Source of the DNA: Solirubrobacter sp963837485
GTDB lineage: Bacteria > Actinomycetota > Thermoleophilia > Solirubrobacterales > Solirubrobacteraceae
Assembly: GCA_963837485.1 (NCBI GenBank)
Contig: CAWINP010000026.1
Location: forward strand, 1 to 64,000
Length of the DNA stretch: 64,000 bases
Direction: 5' to 3'
A program made the translations under genes and the position numbers. The notes beneath the pieces were generated by a model, which ran no database searches, was not told the DNA's origin, and saw nothing but the letters and a program-made list of their open reading frames with translations. Numbering within the stretch: position 1 is the stretch's first letter; the number at the start of each line of letters is the position of its first letter. Of the stretch, positions 34,623 to 43,790 are shown piece after piece.

Positions 34623-36846
34623 GCCCACGGTAGTTCCAGCGCGGCGGCTCGCCGGCCAGCGCGACCTCGGTGTCCAGCAGCGTCGCGCATCCGGGGCAGC
34701 AGTAGGTCCGGAACACGAGCGAACCATCCGCGCGCTCGACGATCCGGTTATGAATCGTCTCGAACGAAACAATCCCCTCGAAAGACGGTACGAAGTACTT
34801 CCAGTTCGACGCGTTCGAAGCCAGGTCATGCCCGCACGCGCGGCACCGGTAGCGGCCGGCGCCGTCGATCTCGAGCGCCTCCGAGAGGACCAGCGGCGCG
34901 CCCGGCACGGCGGGAAGCTCGGCATCGCCGGGGCCCGGCGGGAGCACCGCGGAGAACCCACGCCGCCGCGCGCGCTCGGCGTCGCGAAGCGCCGCGGTCG
35001 CGTCCGCGTCGACCGCGAAGCCGGCCGCCGAGGCGCCGTCGCCGCCCCCTGCATCGCCGCCGCCGGACGCGGAGCCGCCGCCCTCGCGCACGACCACGCC
35101 GTACGCCTTCGCGGCCATCTCCGCGGACACCCACCCTCGCGCGACGTCGGCGGCGACCGCGGTCGGGTCGCGGTCCAGTGGATCGCCGAGGCCAGGGCCT
35201 CCCGTGGCGCGGATGTAGTACCCGTCCGACGGCTCGACGCGGAACCCGCGGGCGCGGGCCGGCGGCTGCTCGGCGGCGTCGCGCAGCGCGGCGATCGGGA
35301 CCGGCTCGCGCGCGCGCCACGCGTCCTCGACCGCCTCGCGGCCGCCGCGCGCGAAGCGGATCGCCGCGCCGGCCCCCGGATAGCCGCCGCCGACCGCCGA
35401 GGACGGCGCCGTCAGCCGGTTCTGGAACACGGTCACGTCCCAGCCCTCGCACTCGTAGGGCAGGCAGAACGACTCGCCGGCCAGCCCGCCGCGCCAGCGC
35501 CCCGCGCCGCCGGAGTCCGGCGCGACGCCCGAGTGCACGAACAGCACAGGGCTCTGTCGCTCGTAATCCTCGATGTTCGGGGTGAACGCGTCCACCGTCT
35601 GGATCCCCATCATGGCGTTCTCGCCGTCGCGGCCCGGGAACGCGCTCGCGCCGCCCGCGCCGCCGGTGAACACGTTCCAGAACCACGGCTCGCCGTACTG
35701 GTTGGAGCCCTGCAGCCACGCGTACGTCCACGAGCCCCACGGCCCGGTCCGCCGCCCGCCGCACGTCGCGGACCCCGCGATCATGTAGTTCAGCGCCTCC
35801 AAGATGGCATCCGTCCCGAACCACGCGCCGTAGACGGTCGCGCCCGAGATCGGCGCCGGCTTGACCGCGTTCACGAGCGTGCCCGCCGGCGACACGATGT
35901 CGACCGGCGCGAGCAACCCCTGGTTGAACGGGATGTCGGGCGCGAGCACCGTCCCGATCGCCGCGATCACGTTGCCGACGCCGCCGACGTCGGTGCAGTT
36001 CAGGGCGCCCGGCGCCTGCGGATCGGTGCCCGTGTAGTCGACCGTCAGCCGGTCGCCGCTCTTGATCACCGTCGCGCGGATCGTGTACACGCGATCGGAC
36101 GCGCCATCGTGCTCCATGTGCGCGGCGCCGGAGTACGCGCCGTCGGGCAGCGACGCCAGCCGCGAGCGGAACGCGCGCCCCGACGCCTCGATCTGCGACG
36201 CGTGGATCGCGCGGATGCGCTCCGCCCCGTGCTGCTCCAGGAGCGCGCCGACCCGCTCGCGGCCGATCCACACCGCGCCCAGCAGCGCCTTGATGTCGAT
36301 CCCCGTCTGCTTGGGCACGCGCGTGTTGGTGAGGAACGCGTCGATGATGTCGCCGCGGAACTTGCCCTGGTCGTAGAACTTCACCGGCGTGAAGCGCAGG
36401 TTCTCGCCGTAGCACTCCATCGGCTCGATCGCGTAGCCGCCGGCCACCGCCCCGCCCACGTCGGTGACGTGCGCCGACACGCCGACCCACATCACCAGCT
36501 CCCCGCCCGCGAACACCGGGGCCACGACGACGACGTCGTGCGAGTGCAGCCCGCCGCCGTCGTAGGGATCGTTGGCGAAGATCATGTCGCCCGGGTGCAG
36601 GTCGTCGCCGAAGCGCTCCAGCGACGCGCGGACGGTGTTGGACATCGCGAAGCCCATCTGCAGCGACCAGGCGATCGTGGTGAGGATGTTGCCCTCGGGA
36701 TCGAGGCAGCCGCACGCGTAGTCCGACGCCGACACGAACAGGAACGAGCCGGAGAGGTTGACGAGCGCGCGGCCCATCTCGCGGTTCATCGTCAGCTCGT
36801 AGTTGCGGACGATCTCGGACAGGACGGGATCGAAGTCGTCGCTCAT
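34615..36846 (-). CDS. Hydantoinase B/oxoprolinase family subunit with C-terminal zinc ribbon
   Basis: A 743-residue protein. Residues 1 to about 540 are the hydantoinase B domain (DPVLSEIVRNYELTMNREMG, IFANDPYDGGGLHSHDV, TDVGGAVAGGY, VDYTGTDPQAPGALNCT, FPGRDGENAMMGI). A Gly/Ala-rich linker follows. The last 80 residues hold two CxxC pairs (CRACG and CCPGC) like the small zinc subunit of acetone or acetophenone carboxylases. HyuB partners with HyuA in ATP-dependent ring opening (hydantoin, oxoproline) or in ketone carboxylation; the fused zinc ribbon favours the carboxylase type. It is coupled to HyuA by ATGA. Confidence 0.88.
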   Translation of the reverse strand: MSDDFDPVLSEIVRNYELTMNREMGRALVNLSGSFLFVSASDYACGCLDPEGNILTTIAWSLQMGFAMSNTVRASLERFGDDLHPGDMIFANDPYDGGGLHSHDVVVVAPVFAGGELVMWVGVSAHVTDVGGAVAGGYAIEPMECYGENLRFTPVKFYDQGKFRGDIIDAFLTNTRVPKQTGIDIKALLGAVWIGRERVGALLEQHGAERIRAIHASQIEASGRAFRSRLASLPDGAYSGAAHMEHDGASDRVYTIRATVIKSGDRLTVDYTGTDPQAPGALNCTDVGGVGNVIAAIGTVLAPDIPFNQGLLAPVDIVSPAGTLVNAVKPAPISGATVYGAWFGTDAILEALNYMIAGSATCGGRRTGPWGSWTYAWLQGSNQYGEPWFWNVFTGGAGGASAFPGRDGENAMMGIQTVDAFTPNIEDYERQSPVLFVHSGVAPDSGGAGRWRGGLAGESFCLPYECEGWDVTVFQNRLTAPSSAVGGGYPGAGAAIRFARGGREAVEDAWRAREPVPIAALRDAAEQPPARARGFRVEPSDGYYIRATGGPGLGDPLDRDPTAVAADVARGWVSAEMAAKAYGVVVREGGGSASGGGDAGGGDGASAAGFAVDADATAALRDAERARRRGFSAVLPPGPGDAELPAVPGAPLVLSEALEIDGAGRYRCRACGHDLASNASNWKYFVPSFEGIVSFETIHNRIVERADGSLVFRTYCCPGCATLLDTEVALAGEPPRWNYRGLD

Positions 36847-38903
36847 TCGGCCTCCAGCACCAGGCTCGCGCGCGCATCCACGCTCGCCGACCAGCCGGCG
36901 GGCACGAGGATCGTCGTGTCGTCGTAGTCGACCAGCGCCGGCCCGGTCAGCCGCGCGCCCGGCGCGAGCGAGCCGCCGGCGTACACGGTCACCGGCGACA
37001 GCTCCCCGGCGGTCGCGAACGCGAGCGCCTCGCGCGACCCCGACGATGCCGCCGCGTGCGCCGTCACCGCGGCGGACACGCCGCCGGCGCGAGCGATCCG
37101 GCCGGTCCCGATCGCCCGGTAGGCCTTGAGGTCGTAGCCGCTCTCCGGCGCCGCCGCGCCCTCGCCGTAGATCGCGGCGTAGCGCTCGTCGAACGTCGAG
37201 ACCGCCGCCTCGACGTCGGCCGCCGCGAGCCCGCGCGCCGGGACGCGGATGTCGAAGTCGAGGATCTGGCGCAGGTAGCAGAGGTCGACCTCGTGGGCCA
37301 GCTCGGGCTCCATGCCGTGCGCCGCGAACGCGCGCCGCACCTGCGCATCCAAGCCGGCGAACGCGGCGTTGAGATCCTCCAGGTCGCCGTTCGCGAGCGC
37401 CCGGTCGGCGCCGATCGTCTTGTGCGTCGAGCGCGCGAACGAGTACACGATGTCGGTCGAGATCAGCCCGGCCGCCGAGAACACCGAGGCCAGCCGCGGC
37501 ACGACGACCCGCCGCACGCCCAGCTCCGACGCCACCGCGCCCGCGTGCAGCCCGCCGGCGCCGCCGAACGACACGAGCGTGAACTCGCGCGGATCGAGCC
37601 CCGCGAACACCGTCCGCAGCCGGATCGCGTCGGCCATCACCGAGTTCGCCACCCGGTACATGCCGGCCGCGGTCGCGAACGAAGACAGCCCCAGCTCGGC
37701 CGCCAGAGCCTCCACTGCCCGCGCCGCCGCGCCCGCGTCCAGCGCCATCCTGCCCCCGAGGAAGAAGTCGGGGTCGAGCAGCCCCAGGACGATGTTCGCG
37801 TCGGTCACCGTGGCGAGCCTCCCACCGCGCCCGTAGCACGCCGCGCCGGGCACCGCGCCCGCGCTCTGAGGGCCCACGCGCAGGGTCCCGCCCGGCCCCG
37901 CCCAGCCGATCGAGCCGCCGCCGGCGCCGACCGTGGTGACGTCGATCATCGGCGTGGCGAGCGCCTGGCGGTCGAGGAACTGCAGCGTCGTGGTGCGCAC
38001 CTCGCCGCCGTGCACGAGCCCGACGTCGGTGCTCGTGCCGCCCATGTCGAACGTGATCGCGTCCGCCGACTCGAGCGCCTTGGCCGCCATCACGCCGGCC
38101 ACCGGCCCCGAGTACACCGTCTGCGCCGCCGTGCGGACGGCGCCGTCGATGCTCCCGAGGCCGCCGTCGGACTTCATCAGCAGCAGCGTCCCGCCGAAGC
38201 GGGCCTCGCCGAGCCGCTCCTGGAGGCGCGTCGCGTAGTCGCGCAGCGCCGGGCCGGCGTAGGCGGTGATCGCCGTCGTGCTCATCCGCTCGTACTCGCC
38301 GATCAGCGGGCACGCCTCGTGCGAGAGCGTGACGAACGCGTCCGGCACCCGCTCGAGGATCGCCTCGCGCGCCGCCAGCTCGTGCGCCGGGTTGCGGAAC
38401 GCCCACAGGAAGCACACCGCGAACGAGCGGATGCCCTCGCCGGCGAGCCGGGCGACCGAGCGGCGCAGGCCCTCCTCGTCGACCCCGAGCACGACGCGGC
38501 CCTGGAAGTCGACGCGCTCGGACACCTCCTCGATGTCGCCGCGCGGCACCAGCGGGCGCGCGTGGGTGACCCGCGACGGATCCTGCTCGGAGTCGCGGTA
38601 CTGGCGCGCGAGCTCGTACAGGTCGCCGAAGCCGAGCGTGGTCAGCAGCCCCACGCGCGCGCCGGTGCGGGTGAGCACGATGTTGGTCGTCACCGTCGTG
38701 CCGTGCACCAGCTCGTCGAGCTGGGAGAGGAAGGCGCCCGCCGAGAGCCCCAGGGCGCCCGCCACGGTCGCGATGCCGTCGAGCACGCCGTGCTCGAAGT
38801 CCGGCGGCGTGCTCGGGACCTTCCACGAGCGCGTCTCGCCGTCGCGGCTGAGCACCAGGTCCGTGAACGTCCCGCCGATGTCGACGCCGAGGCGCGTCCT
38901 CAT
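36843..38903 (-). CDS. Hydantoinase A/oxoprolinase family subunit
   Basis: A 686-residue ATP-binding subunit of the ASKHA fold. Phosphate loops are GVDIGGTFTDLVLS (N-terminal) and TFDMGGTSTDVGLV (middle). Other segments are HGTTVTTNIVLTRTGARVGLLTT, SVGARGGS-like VGAGGGSIGWAG, and VSFGGAGGLHAGAVASELG. It phosphorylates or adenylates the substrate carbonyl before hydrolysis or carboxylation by the B subunit. Both start and stop overlap neighbours as ATGA, showing tight coupling to the permease upstream and HyuB downstream. Confidence 0.92.
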   Translation of the reverse strand: MRTRLGVDIGGTFTDLVLSRDGETRSWKVPSTPPDFEHGVLDGIATVAGALGLSAGAFLSQLDELVHGTTVTTNIVLTRTGARVGLLTTLGFGDLYELARQYRDSEQDPSRVTHARPLVPRGDIEEVSERVDFQGRVVLGVDEEGLRRSVARLAGEGIRSFAVCFLWAFRNPAHELAAREAILERVPDAFVTLSHEACPLIGEYERMSTTAITAYAGPALRDYATRLQERLGEARFGGTLLLMKSDGGLGSIDGAVRTAAQTVYSGPVAGVMAAKALESADAITFDMGGTSTDVGLVHGGEVRTTTLQFLDRQALATPMIDVTTVGAGGGSIGWAGPGGTLRVGPQSAGAVPGAACYGRGGRLATVTDANIVLGLLDPDFFLGGRMALDAGAAARAVEALAAELGLSSFATAAGMYRVANSVMADAIRLRTVFAGLDPREFTLVSFGGAGGLHAGAVASELGVRRVVVPRLASVFSAAGLISTDIVYSFARSTHKTIGADRALANGDLEDLNAAFAGLDAQVRRAFAAHGMEPELAHEVDLCYLRQILDFDIRVPARGLAAADVEAAVSTFDERYAAIYGEGAAAPESGYDLKAYRAIGTGRIARAGGVSAAVTAHAAASSGSREALAFATAGELSPVTVYAGGSLAPGARLTGPALVDYDDTTILVPAGWSASVDARASLVLEAE

Positions 38904-39925
38904 CGGCGCGCCCGCGCGACGACGACGGCGACGATCAGCACGGTGCCCTGGTAGAGGTCCGTGATCCAGAACGGGATCCCGTAGAGCTGCAGGCCGTTGA
39001 TTCCGATCGCCACGATGAACATGGCGACCACGAGGCCGGGAACGTTGAAGCGGCCGGGCCGGATCATCGTCGAGCCGAGGAACGCCGCCGCGAACGCGGG
39101 CAGCAGGTAGTTGGCGCCGACGTTCGGCGGCCCGGCGCCGATGCGCGCGCCGTAGACGACGCCGGCCAGCGACGCGAGCACCGCGCTCGCCAGGAACGAC
39201 AGGAAGATGACGCGGTCGGTCTTCACGCCCGCCAGCCGGGCGGCGTCGCGCGCCGCGCCGGTCGCGTACACGCGGCGCCCGAACGGCGTCTGCTCGAGCA
39301 GGTACCAGAGCGCGAGCGCGACGAACGTCACGTACGCGAGCGTGAGCGGCACCTTGGCCACGAACGTGCGGCCGAGGTCGGTGAACGCGGACGGGATGTC
39401 GCTGGAGATCGTCGTGCCGTTGGCGATCACCTCCGAGAGCCCGAGCAGGACCGAGCTGACGCCGATCGTGGCGATGAACGGATCCACGCGCGCCTTGATC
39501 ACCAGCGTCCCGTTGACGACGCCCACGATCAGCCCGGCGGCGAGCGTGATCAGGATCGCCAGCGGGATCGGCATGTCGCCGCCCGTCGTCTGGAACAGCC
39601 ACGTGACCAGCACGACGGCGAGCGTCATCGCGCCGCCGATCGAGATGTCGAACACGCCCGACGCGAGCGGCAGCAGCAGCGCGAGCGCCATGATCCCGCC
39701 GATCGTCTGGTTGGCGACGACGCCGATCAGGTTGTCGTAGGTGAGGAACTTGCCGGGCAGCGTGATCGAGAAGATCACGATCATCAGCGCCAGCAGCCCC
39801 ACGCCGCCGTAGCGCTCCAGCAGCGAGTGACGGCGCGGCTCGTCGCCGTCCGGCGTGCCGATCAGGCGCCGCAGCAGCTGCGAGCTCGACGCCTCCGGCG
39901 CGGGCGTCTGGACCTCAGGCGGCAT
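38900..39925 (-). CDS. Sugar-type ABC transporter permease (RbsC-like)
   Basis: A 341-residue inner-membrane protein with about nine or ten hydrophobic segments and a 35-residue cytoplasmic N-terminus. The family signatures GVFDISIGGAMTLAVVL, the EAA-like loop GRRVYATGAARDAARLAGVKTDRV, and the late GLVVAMFIVAIGINGLQLYG are those of ribose/xylose-type permeases. It forms the channel with the ATPase and binding protein encoded just upstream. It overlaps the ATPase gene by 11 bp and HyuA by 4 bp, so it probably imports the substrate of the HyuAB enzyme rather than a sugar. Confidence 0.9.
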   Translation of the reverse strand: MPPEVQTPAPEASSSQLLRRLIGTPDGDEPRRHSLLERYGGVGLLALMIVIFSITLPGKFLTYDNLIGVVANQTIGGIMALALLLPLASGVFDISIGGAMTLAVVLVTWLFQTTGGDMPIPLAILITLAAGLIVGVVNGTLVIKARVDPFIATIGVSSVLLGLSEVIANGTTISSDIPSAFTDLGRTFVAKVPLTLAYVTFVALALWYLLEQTPFGRRVYATGAARDAARLAGVKTDRVIFLSFLASAVLASLAGVVYGARIGAGPPNVGANYLLPAFAAAFLGSTMIRPGRFNVPGLVVAMFIVAIGINGLQLYGIPFWITDLYQGTVLIVAVVVARARR

Positions 39926-41396
39926 CGCGATAGCACTCCTCCGACACGCGCTCGCGCGTGATCTGCGCGCCGCGCAGCTCGCCGCCGACGCGGCCCTCGC
40001 GCACGACCAGCACGCGGTCGCAGACGATCTCCAGGTCCTCCAGGTCCGACGAGCAGATCAGCACGCCGACGCCGTCCGCGGCGGCCGCGCGCAGCAGCTC
40101 GAGGATCTCCGCCTTGCCGCCGACGTCGACGCCCTGCGTCGGCTCGTCGAGCACCAGCAGCCGCGGCTTGGTGCGCAGCCACTTCGCGACCGCGACCTTC
40201 TGCTGGTTGCCGCCGGAGAGCTCCATCAGCGGCTTCTCGGGCTCCGCCGGGCGGACGCCGAAGCGGCGGATCAGGTCGCGCGCGACGGCGCGCTCCTCGC
40301 GCAGCCGCAGCCGCCCGCCGCGCCACAGCGGCGCAAGCTGGGGCAGCGTGAGGTTCTCGCGCACGCTCATCGTCGCGATGTTCTTCAGCGCGCGCTCGGA
40401 CGACAGCACCGCGACCCGGCGCCGCACGAGCTGCTCGGGGACGAGTGCCTCGCCGTCGGCGAGCACGCTGCCCGCCCGCAGCGGCACGCGCCCGACCAGC
40501 GTACGCGCGATGTCGTGCACGCCGGACCCCGCGAGCCCGGCCATGCCGACGACCTCGCCCGGCGCGACGCCGAACGTCGCGCCCTGCAGGCGGCCGGCAT
40601 GCACGTCCTCGAAGCGCAGCCCGCCTTCGCGCGGGCCCCCGGCGCGCTGCGGGCGCTCGCCGCGCGCGACGGCGCCGCCGACGATCAGCTCCACCAGCCT
40701 GTCCTTCGAGAACTCCGACTGCGGCCCCGAGCCGACCACGCGGCCGTTGCGCAGCACGGTCACGCGGTCGGCGATCTCGGGCAGCTCCTCGAGCCGGTGC
40801 GAGATGTAGACGACGCCGAGCCCGGCCTGGACCGTGCGCCGGATCAGCCCGAACAGCCGCTCGACCTCCGCGTGCGGGAGCGTGGCCGTCGGCTCGTCGA
40901 AGAACAGGATCCGCGCGCCGTCCTCCTCGTCGAGCGCTCGCGCGACCGCGACCTGCGTGCGCTGGATCGGGCTGAGCTCGGACACCGGCACGTCGGGATG
41001 CGCGGTGAGGCCGACGCGCGCGAGGGCCTCCCGCGCGCGCCGGCGCTCGCTGCGCCAGCGGATCCGACCGCCCCTGCCGGTCTCATAGGTCCCGCCGAGG
41101 CGCAGGTTCTCCAGCACGGTCAGGTCGTCGACCAGGCCGAGCTCCTGGTGGATGAAGCGCAGCCCGGCGCGCCGGCTGGCCGCCGGATCGCCGAACCGCA
41201 GCGGCTCCCCGGCGACGCTGACGCCGCCGCCGGGATCGGGCTGATGGAAGCCGGAGAGCAGCTTGATCAGCGTCGACTTGCCGCTGCCGTTGTGCCCGAC
41301 CAGCGCGTGGACCTCGGCGGGGCGGACGTCGAGGTCCACCCCGTCGAGGGCGCGCTGGCCCACGAACGTCTTCGAGAGCTTCCGGACCTCGAGCAC
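39915..41396 (-). CDS. Sugar-type ABC transporter ATPase (RbsA-like, two domains)
   Basis: A 493-residue tandem ATPase. Domain 1 has Walker A GHNGSGKST, signature VSELSPIQRTQVAVARAL and Walker B ILFFDEPTAT. Domain 2 has a degenerate P-loop GMAGLAGSGVHD, signature LSGGNQQKVAVAKWL and Walker B LLVLDEPTQGVD. One domain with a defective P-loop is the usual state in RbsA-type proteins. It starts at a GTG, two bases after the binding-protein stop. Confidence 0.92.
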   Translation of the reverse strand: MLEVRKLSKTFVGQRALDGVDLDVRPAEVHALVGHNGSGKSTLIKLLSGFHQPDPGGGVSVAGEPLRFGDPAASRRAGLRFIHQELGLVDDLTVLENLRLGGTYETGRGGRIRWRSERRRAREALARVGLTAHPDVPVSELSPIQRTQVAVARALDEEDGARILFFDEPTATLPHAEVERLFGLIRRTVQAGLGVVYISHRLEELPEIADRVTVLRNGRVVGSGPQSEFSKDRLVELIVGGAVARGERPQRAGGPREGGLRFEDVHAGRLQGATFGVAPGEVVGMAGLAGSGVHDIARTLVGRVPLRAGSVLADGEALVPEQLVRRRVAVLSSERALKNIATMSVRENLTLPQLAPLWRGGRLRLREERAVARDLIRRFGVRPAEPEKPLMELSGGNQQKVAVAKWLRTKPRLLVLDEPTQGVDVGGKAEILELLRAAAADGVGVLICSSDLEDLEIVCDRVLVVREGRVGGELRGAQITRERVSEECYRDAA

Positions 41397-41398
41397 CC

Positions 41399-42550
41399 TC
41401 AGCCCATGTTCCAGAGCTTCTTGAACTGGTCCTCGAAGCCGGTGGCGCCGACGTAGGTCTTGCCGCCGAGCTGGTCGACGTTGTCCTTGGTGATCAGCAG
41501 CTGCGACGTGGAGACCGTCGGCGGCAGGTCATTGCCCGCGATCGCGCGCCCGGCGGCGTCCGCCGCGGCCCAGCCCGGCTCGGTGCTTCCCGTCGTGATG
41601 TCCGCCACCTGAATGTCGCCCTTCTTGACCAACTCGAGGTTCGGCGCGTCGGCGTCGAAGCCGGCGACCTTGATCGAGTCCGCCTTGCCGGCCTGGCGGA
41701 TCGCGTCGGTGGCCGCGAGCGCCACCGCGTCGAAGGTGCCGACGATATAGGTCACGTCGGGCTTGGTCTGGATCGCCGACTGGAGCTGCTGCGGCAGGCC
41801 GCTCTGGATGGCGTCGATCGCGAACTCCAGCGTGTCGGTCTTGCACGTCTCGCACGCCTTCATCGCGGCCAGGAAGGACTCCTGGCGCTGGATGTTGCAG
41901 GCGAACGTCTTCGTGCCCACGAACAGCGCGTTGGCCTTGCCCTGGCTGTCGGCGATGATCCAATTCGCGAGCGCAGTGCCCTCCTTCGTGCACGCGTCGC
42001 CGGCGACCTCGGTCTTGACGCCCTCCGCGCCCTCCGGGTTGCCGGTGAACGTCCCGATGATCGGGATGCCCGCCTTCGCGGCTGCGGCGTAGCCGTCGCC
42101 GGCGGCATCGACGCCGATGCCGTTGACCACGATCGCGTCGGGCTTGGCGTTGACGGCGTTCGTGAAGCAGGCGCCGATCTTGTCGGCGGTCGTGCCGCCG
42201 TCGCACTTCTCGAACTTGTAGCCGAGCGCCTCGGTCCCACCCTGGATCGCGTTGGCGATCTTGGAGCAGCCCTCGAGCGCGAGGTTGCAGGCGACGTGGT
42301 AGATCGTCTTGCCCTTCGGCGGGTCGAACGGGCCGAGCTCGTTCGACGGCACGGTGTCGGGCATCTTGGTCGCCTCGGTCGCAGCCGACTCGGCGGAGGT
42401 CAGCCACGCCGGCTTGGCCTCCTGGGTCTTGCTGCTCTGCGCGGCGTCGCCGTCATTCGACGCGCCGTCATCGTTGCTCGAGCCGCACCCGGCCGCGCCG
42501 GCGAGCGCCAGCGCCGCGAGCAGGGCGAGCACCTTCGCACCGCTTCTCAC
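41399..42550 (-). CDS. ABC transporter substrate-binding lipoprotein (sugar-binding-type fold)
   Basis: A 383-residue type I periplasmic-binding-fold protein. The lipoprotein signal has lipobox LAGAAGC (Cys22), followed by a Ser/Asn/Asp-rich tether. The core reads KTIYHVACNLALEGCSKIANAI, PDAIVVNGIGVDAAG, GIPIIGTFTGNPEG and IVGTFDAVALAATDAIRQAG. The mature part has eight Cys beyond the lipid Cys, unusual for this family and possibly four disulfides. The GTG at 42550 follows a strong GGAGGAG. It is the first gene of the operon and should be the most expressed. The ligand is unknown. Confidence 0.9.
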   Translation of the reverse strand: MRSGAKVLALLAALALAGAAGCGSSNDDGASNDGDAAQSSKTQEAKPAWLTSAESAATEATKMPDTVPSNELGPFDPPKGKTIYHVACNLALEGCSKIANAIQGGTEALGYKFEKCDGGTTADKIGACFTNAVNAKPDAIVVNGIGVDAAGDGYAAAAKAGIPIIGTFTGNPEGAEGVKTEVAGDACTKEGTALANWIIADSQGKANALFVGTKTFACNIQRQESFLAAMKACETCKTDTLEFAIDAIQSGLPQQLQSAIQTKPDVTYIVGTFDAVALAATDAIRQAGKADSIKVAGFDADAPNLELVKKGDIQVADITTGSTEPGWAAADAAGRAIAGNDLPPTVSTSQLLITKDNVDQLGGKTYVGATGFEDQFKKLWNMG

Positions 42551-42643
42551 TGCTCCTCCTCCACTCTTGGTTCGGTGGACTGACGAGAGTCTCTCCGCGG
42601 CTCGTGAAGGCTCGCAAGCGCCTTCTGCCCAGAGAAATGAGCG

Positions 42644-42661
42644 GCGGACCGGCCGGTCCGC
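42644..42661. terminator. Perfect palindrome, likely coaA terminator
   Basis: An 18-bp perfect palindrome (GCGGACC-GGCC-GGTCCGC) lies 26 bases past the coaA stop (42688) and before the promoter of the importer operon, both on the minus strand. It can fold as a seven-bp stem with a four-base loop. It could also be a dyad operator for the importer operon. Confidence 0.5.
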
Positions 42662-42687
42662 GCGTACGATCGGCGCCGCCGCGCCGG

Positions 42688-43605
42688 CTACGGGCGCCGC
42701 AGCAGCAGCTGCCGCACGAAGTGATCCGGGCCCTTGTCGAGGATCAGGTCGGCGCGCGGGCGCGTCGGCGCGATGTTGTTGAGCAGGTTCGGCCGGTTCG
42801 TGCGGTTCCAGATCGCGTCCGCGGTCGCGAGCGCCTGCTCGTCGGTCAGGCTCGCGTAGCGGTGGAAGTAGGACTCCGGGCGCTGGAAGGCGCCGTTGCG
42901 CAGCGCGAGGAAGCGCTCCTTGTACCAGCGCCGGATGTCGGCCTCCTCGGCGTCCAGGTAGAGCGCGAAGTCGACGAAGTCCGACACGTAGACGCGCCCG
43001 CTGCCGCGCTGGAGCACGTTGACCCCCTCGAGCACGACGACGTCGGGGCGCGTGACGAGCTGCGTCTCGCCGTCCATCACGTCGTAGCGCAGGTGCGAGT
43101 ACAGCGGCGCGCGCAGCTCTTCGGCGCCGCTCTTGAGCGCGGCCACGAAGCCCAGCAGCGCGCGCCGGTCATAGCTCTCCGGGAAGCCCTTGCGCTCGAG
43201 GATGCCGCGCTCCACCAGCGTCGCATTGGGCAGCAGGAAGCCGTCGGTGGTCACCAGCTCGATCCGCCACTGCGGCCGCAGGCCGCGCAGCAGCGCGCAG
43301 ATCAGCCGCGCCGCGGTGCTCTTGCCCACCGCGACGCTCCCGCCCAGCGCGATCAGGAACGGGACGCGGTCGGGCGGCTCGTGCAGGAAGTCGCTCAGCG
43401 CCGCCGAGAAGCCGCGGCGCGCCTCGACGCGCAGCACGAGCAGCTCGGCCAGCGGCACGTAGACCTCCGACATCTCGGCCGGCGCCACGGGCTCGTTGAG
43501 GCCGCTCAGCCCCGCGAGCTCGTCGTAGCCCAGCGGCGGGGCAGAGCTGCCGGCCCGCCGCCAGCGCTCGCGCTCGATCGCCGCGAAGGGGCTGGTGTGG
43601 TTCAA
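42688..43605 (-). CDS. coaA: Type I pantothenate kinase
   Basis: A 305-residue CoaA. It phosphorylates pantothenate with ATP, the first and controlling step of CoA synthesis. The P-loop GGSVAVGKSTAARL is near residue 90. Other family motifs are VTTDGFLLPN, KGFPESYD, YSHLRYDV, VLEGVNVLQ and the C-terminal FHRYASLTDEQA..IWNRTNRPNLLNNIAPTRPRADLIL. The TTG start overlaps the ybdD-like stop as TTGA, placing coaA as third gene after cstA. That coupling is unusual, as coaA is normally a single gene. Confidence 0.95.
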   Translation of the reverse strand: MNHTSPFAAIERERWRRAGSSAPPLGYDELAGLSGLNEPVAPAEMSEVYVPLAELLVLRVEARRGFSAALSDFLHEPPDRVPFLIALGGSVAVGKSTAARLICALLRGLRPQWRIELVTTDGFLLPNATLVERGILERKGFPESYDRRALLGFVAALKSGAEELRAPLYSHLRYDVMDGETQLVTRPDVVVLEGVNVLQRGSGRVYVSDFVDFALYLDAEEADIRRWYKERFLALRNGAFQRPESYFHRYASLTDEQALATADAIWNRTNRPNLLNNIAPTRPRADLILDKGPDHFVRQLLLRRP

Positions 43606-43790
43606 CAGCAGCGCGCCTGCGTGCGCGACTCGCGGGCGTCCTGACGGCGGCGCTCGAAGTCGCGCCGCGACATCACCGGCTCCCCCGGGTGCTCGCGTCG
43701 CGCGTGCTCGACGTAGCGGTCGTACGCGCTCTCGCCGGAGACCTCCCGCAGATACCAGCGGACCCCGGCGAGCGCGTGCTTCACGGTCAT
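43602..43790 (-). CDS. YbdD/YjiX family small protein
   Basis: A 62-residue hydrophilic protein with the family pattern VRWYLREVSGESAYDRYVEHARREHPGEPVMSRRDFERRRQD. YbdD/YjiX proteins are always found next to CstA-type transporters and are needed for pyruvate uptake in E. coli. Here it overlaps cstA by four bases (ATGA) and coaA by four bases (TTGA). The C-terminus carries two adjacent Cys. Confidence 0.92.
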   Translation of the reverse strand: MTVKHALAGVRWYLREVSGESAYDRYVEHARREHPGEPVMSRRDFERRRQDARESRTQARCC

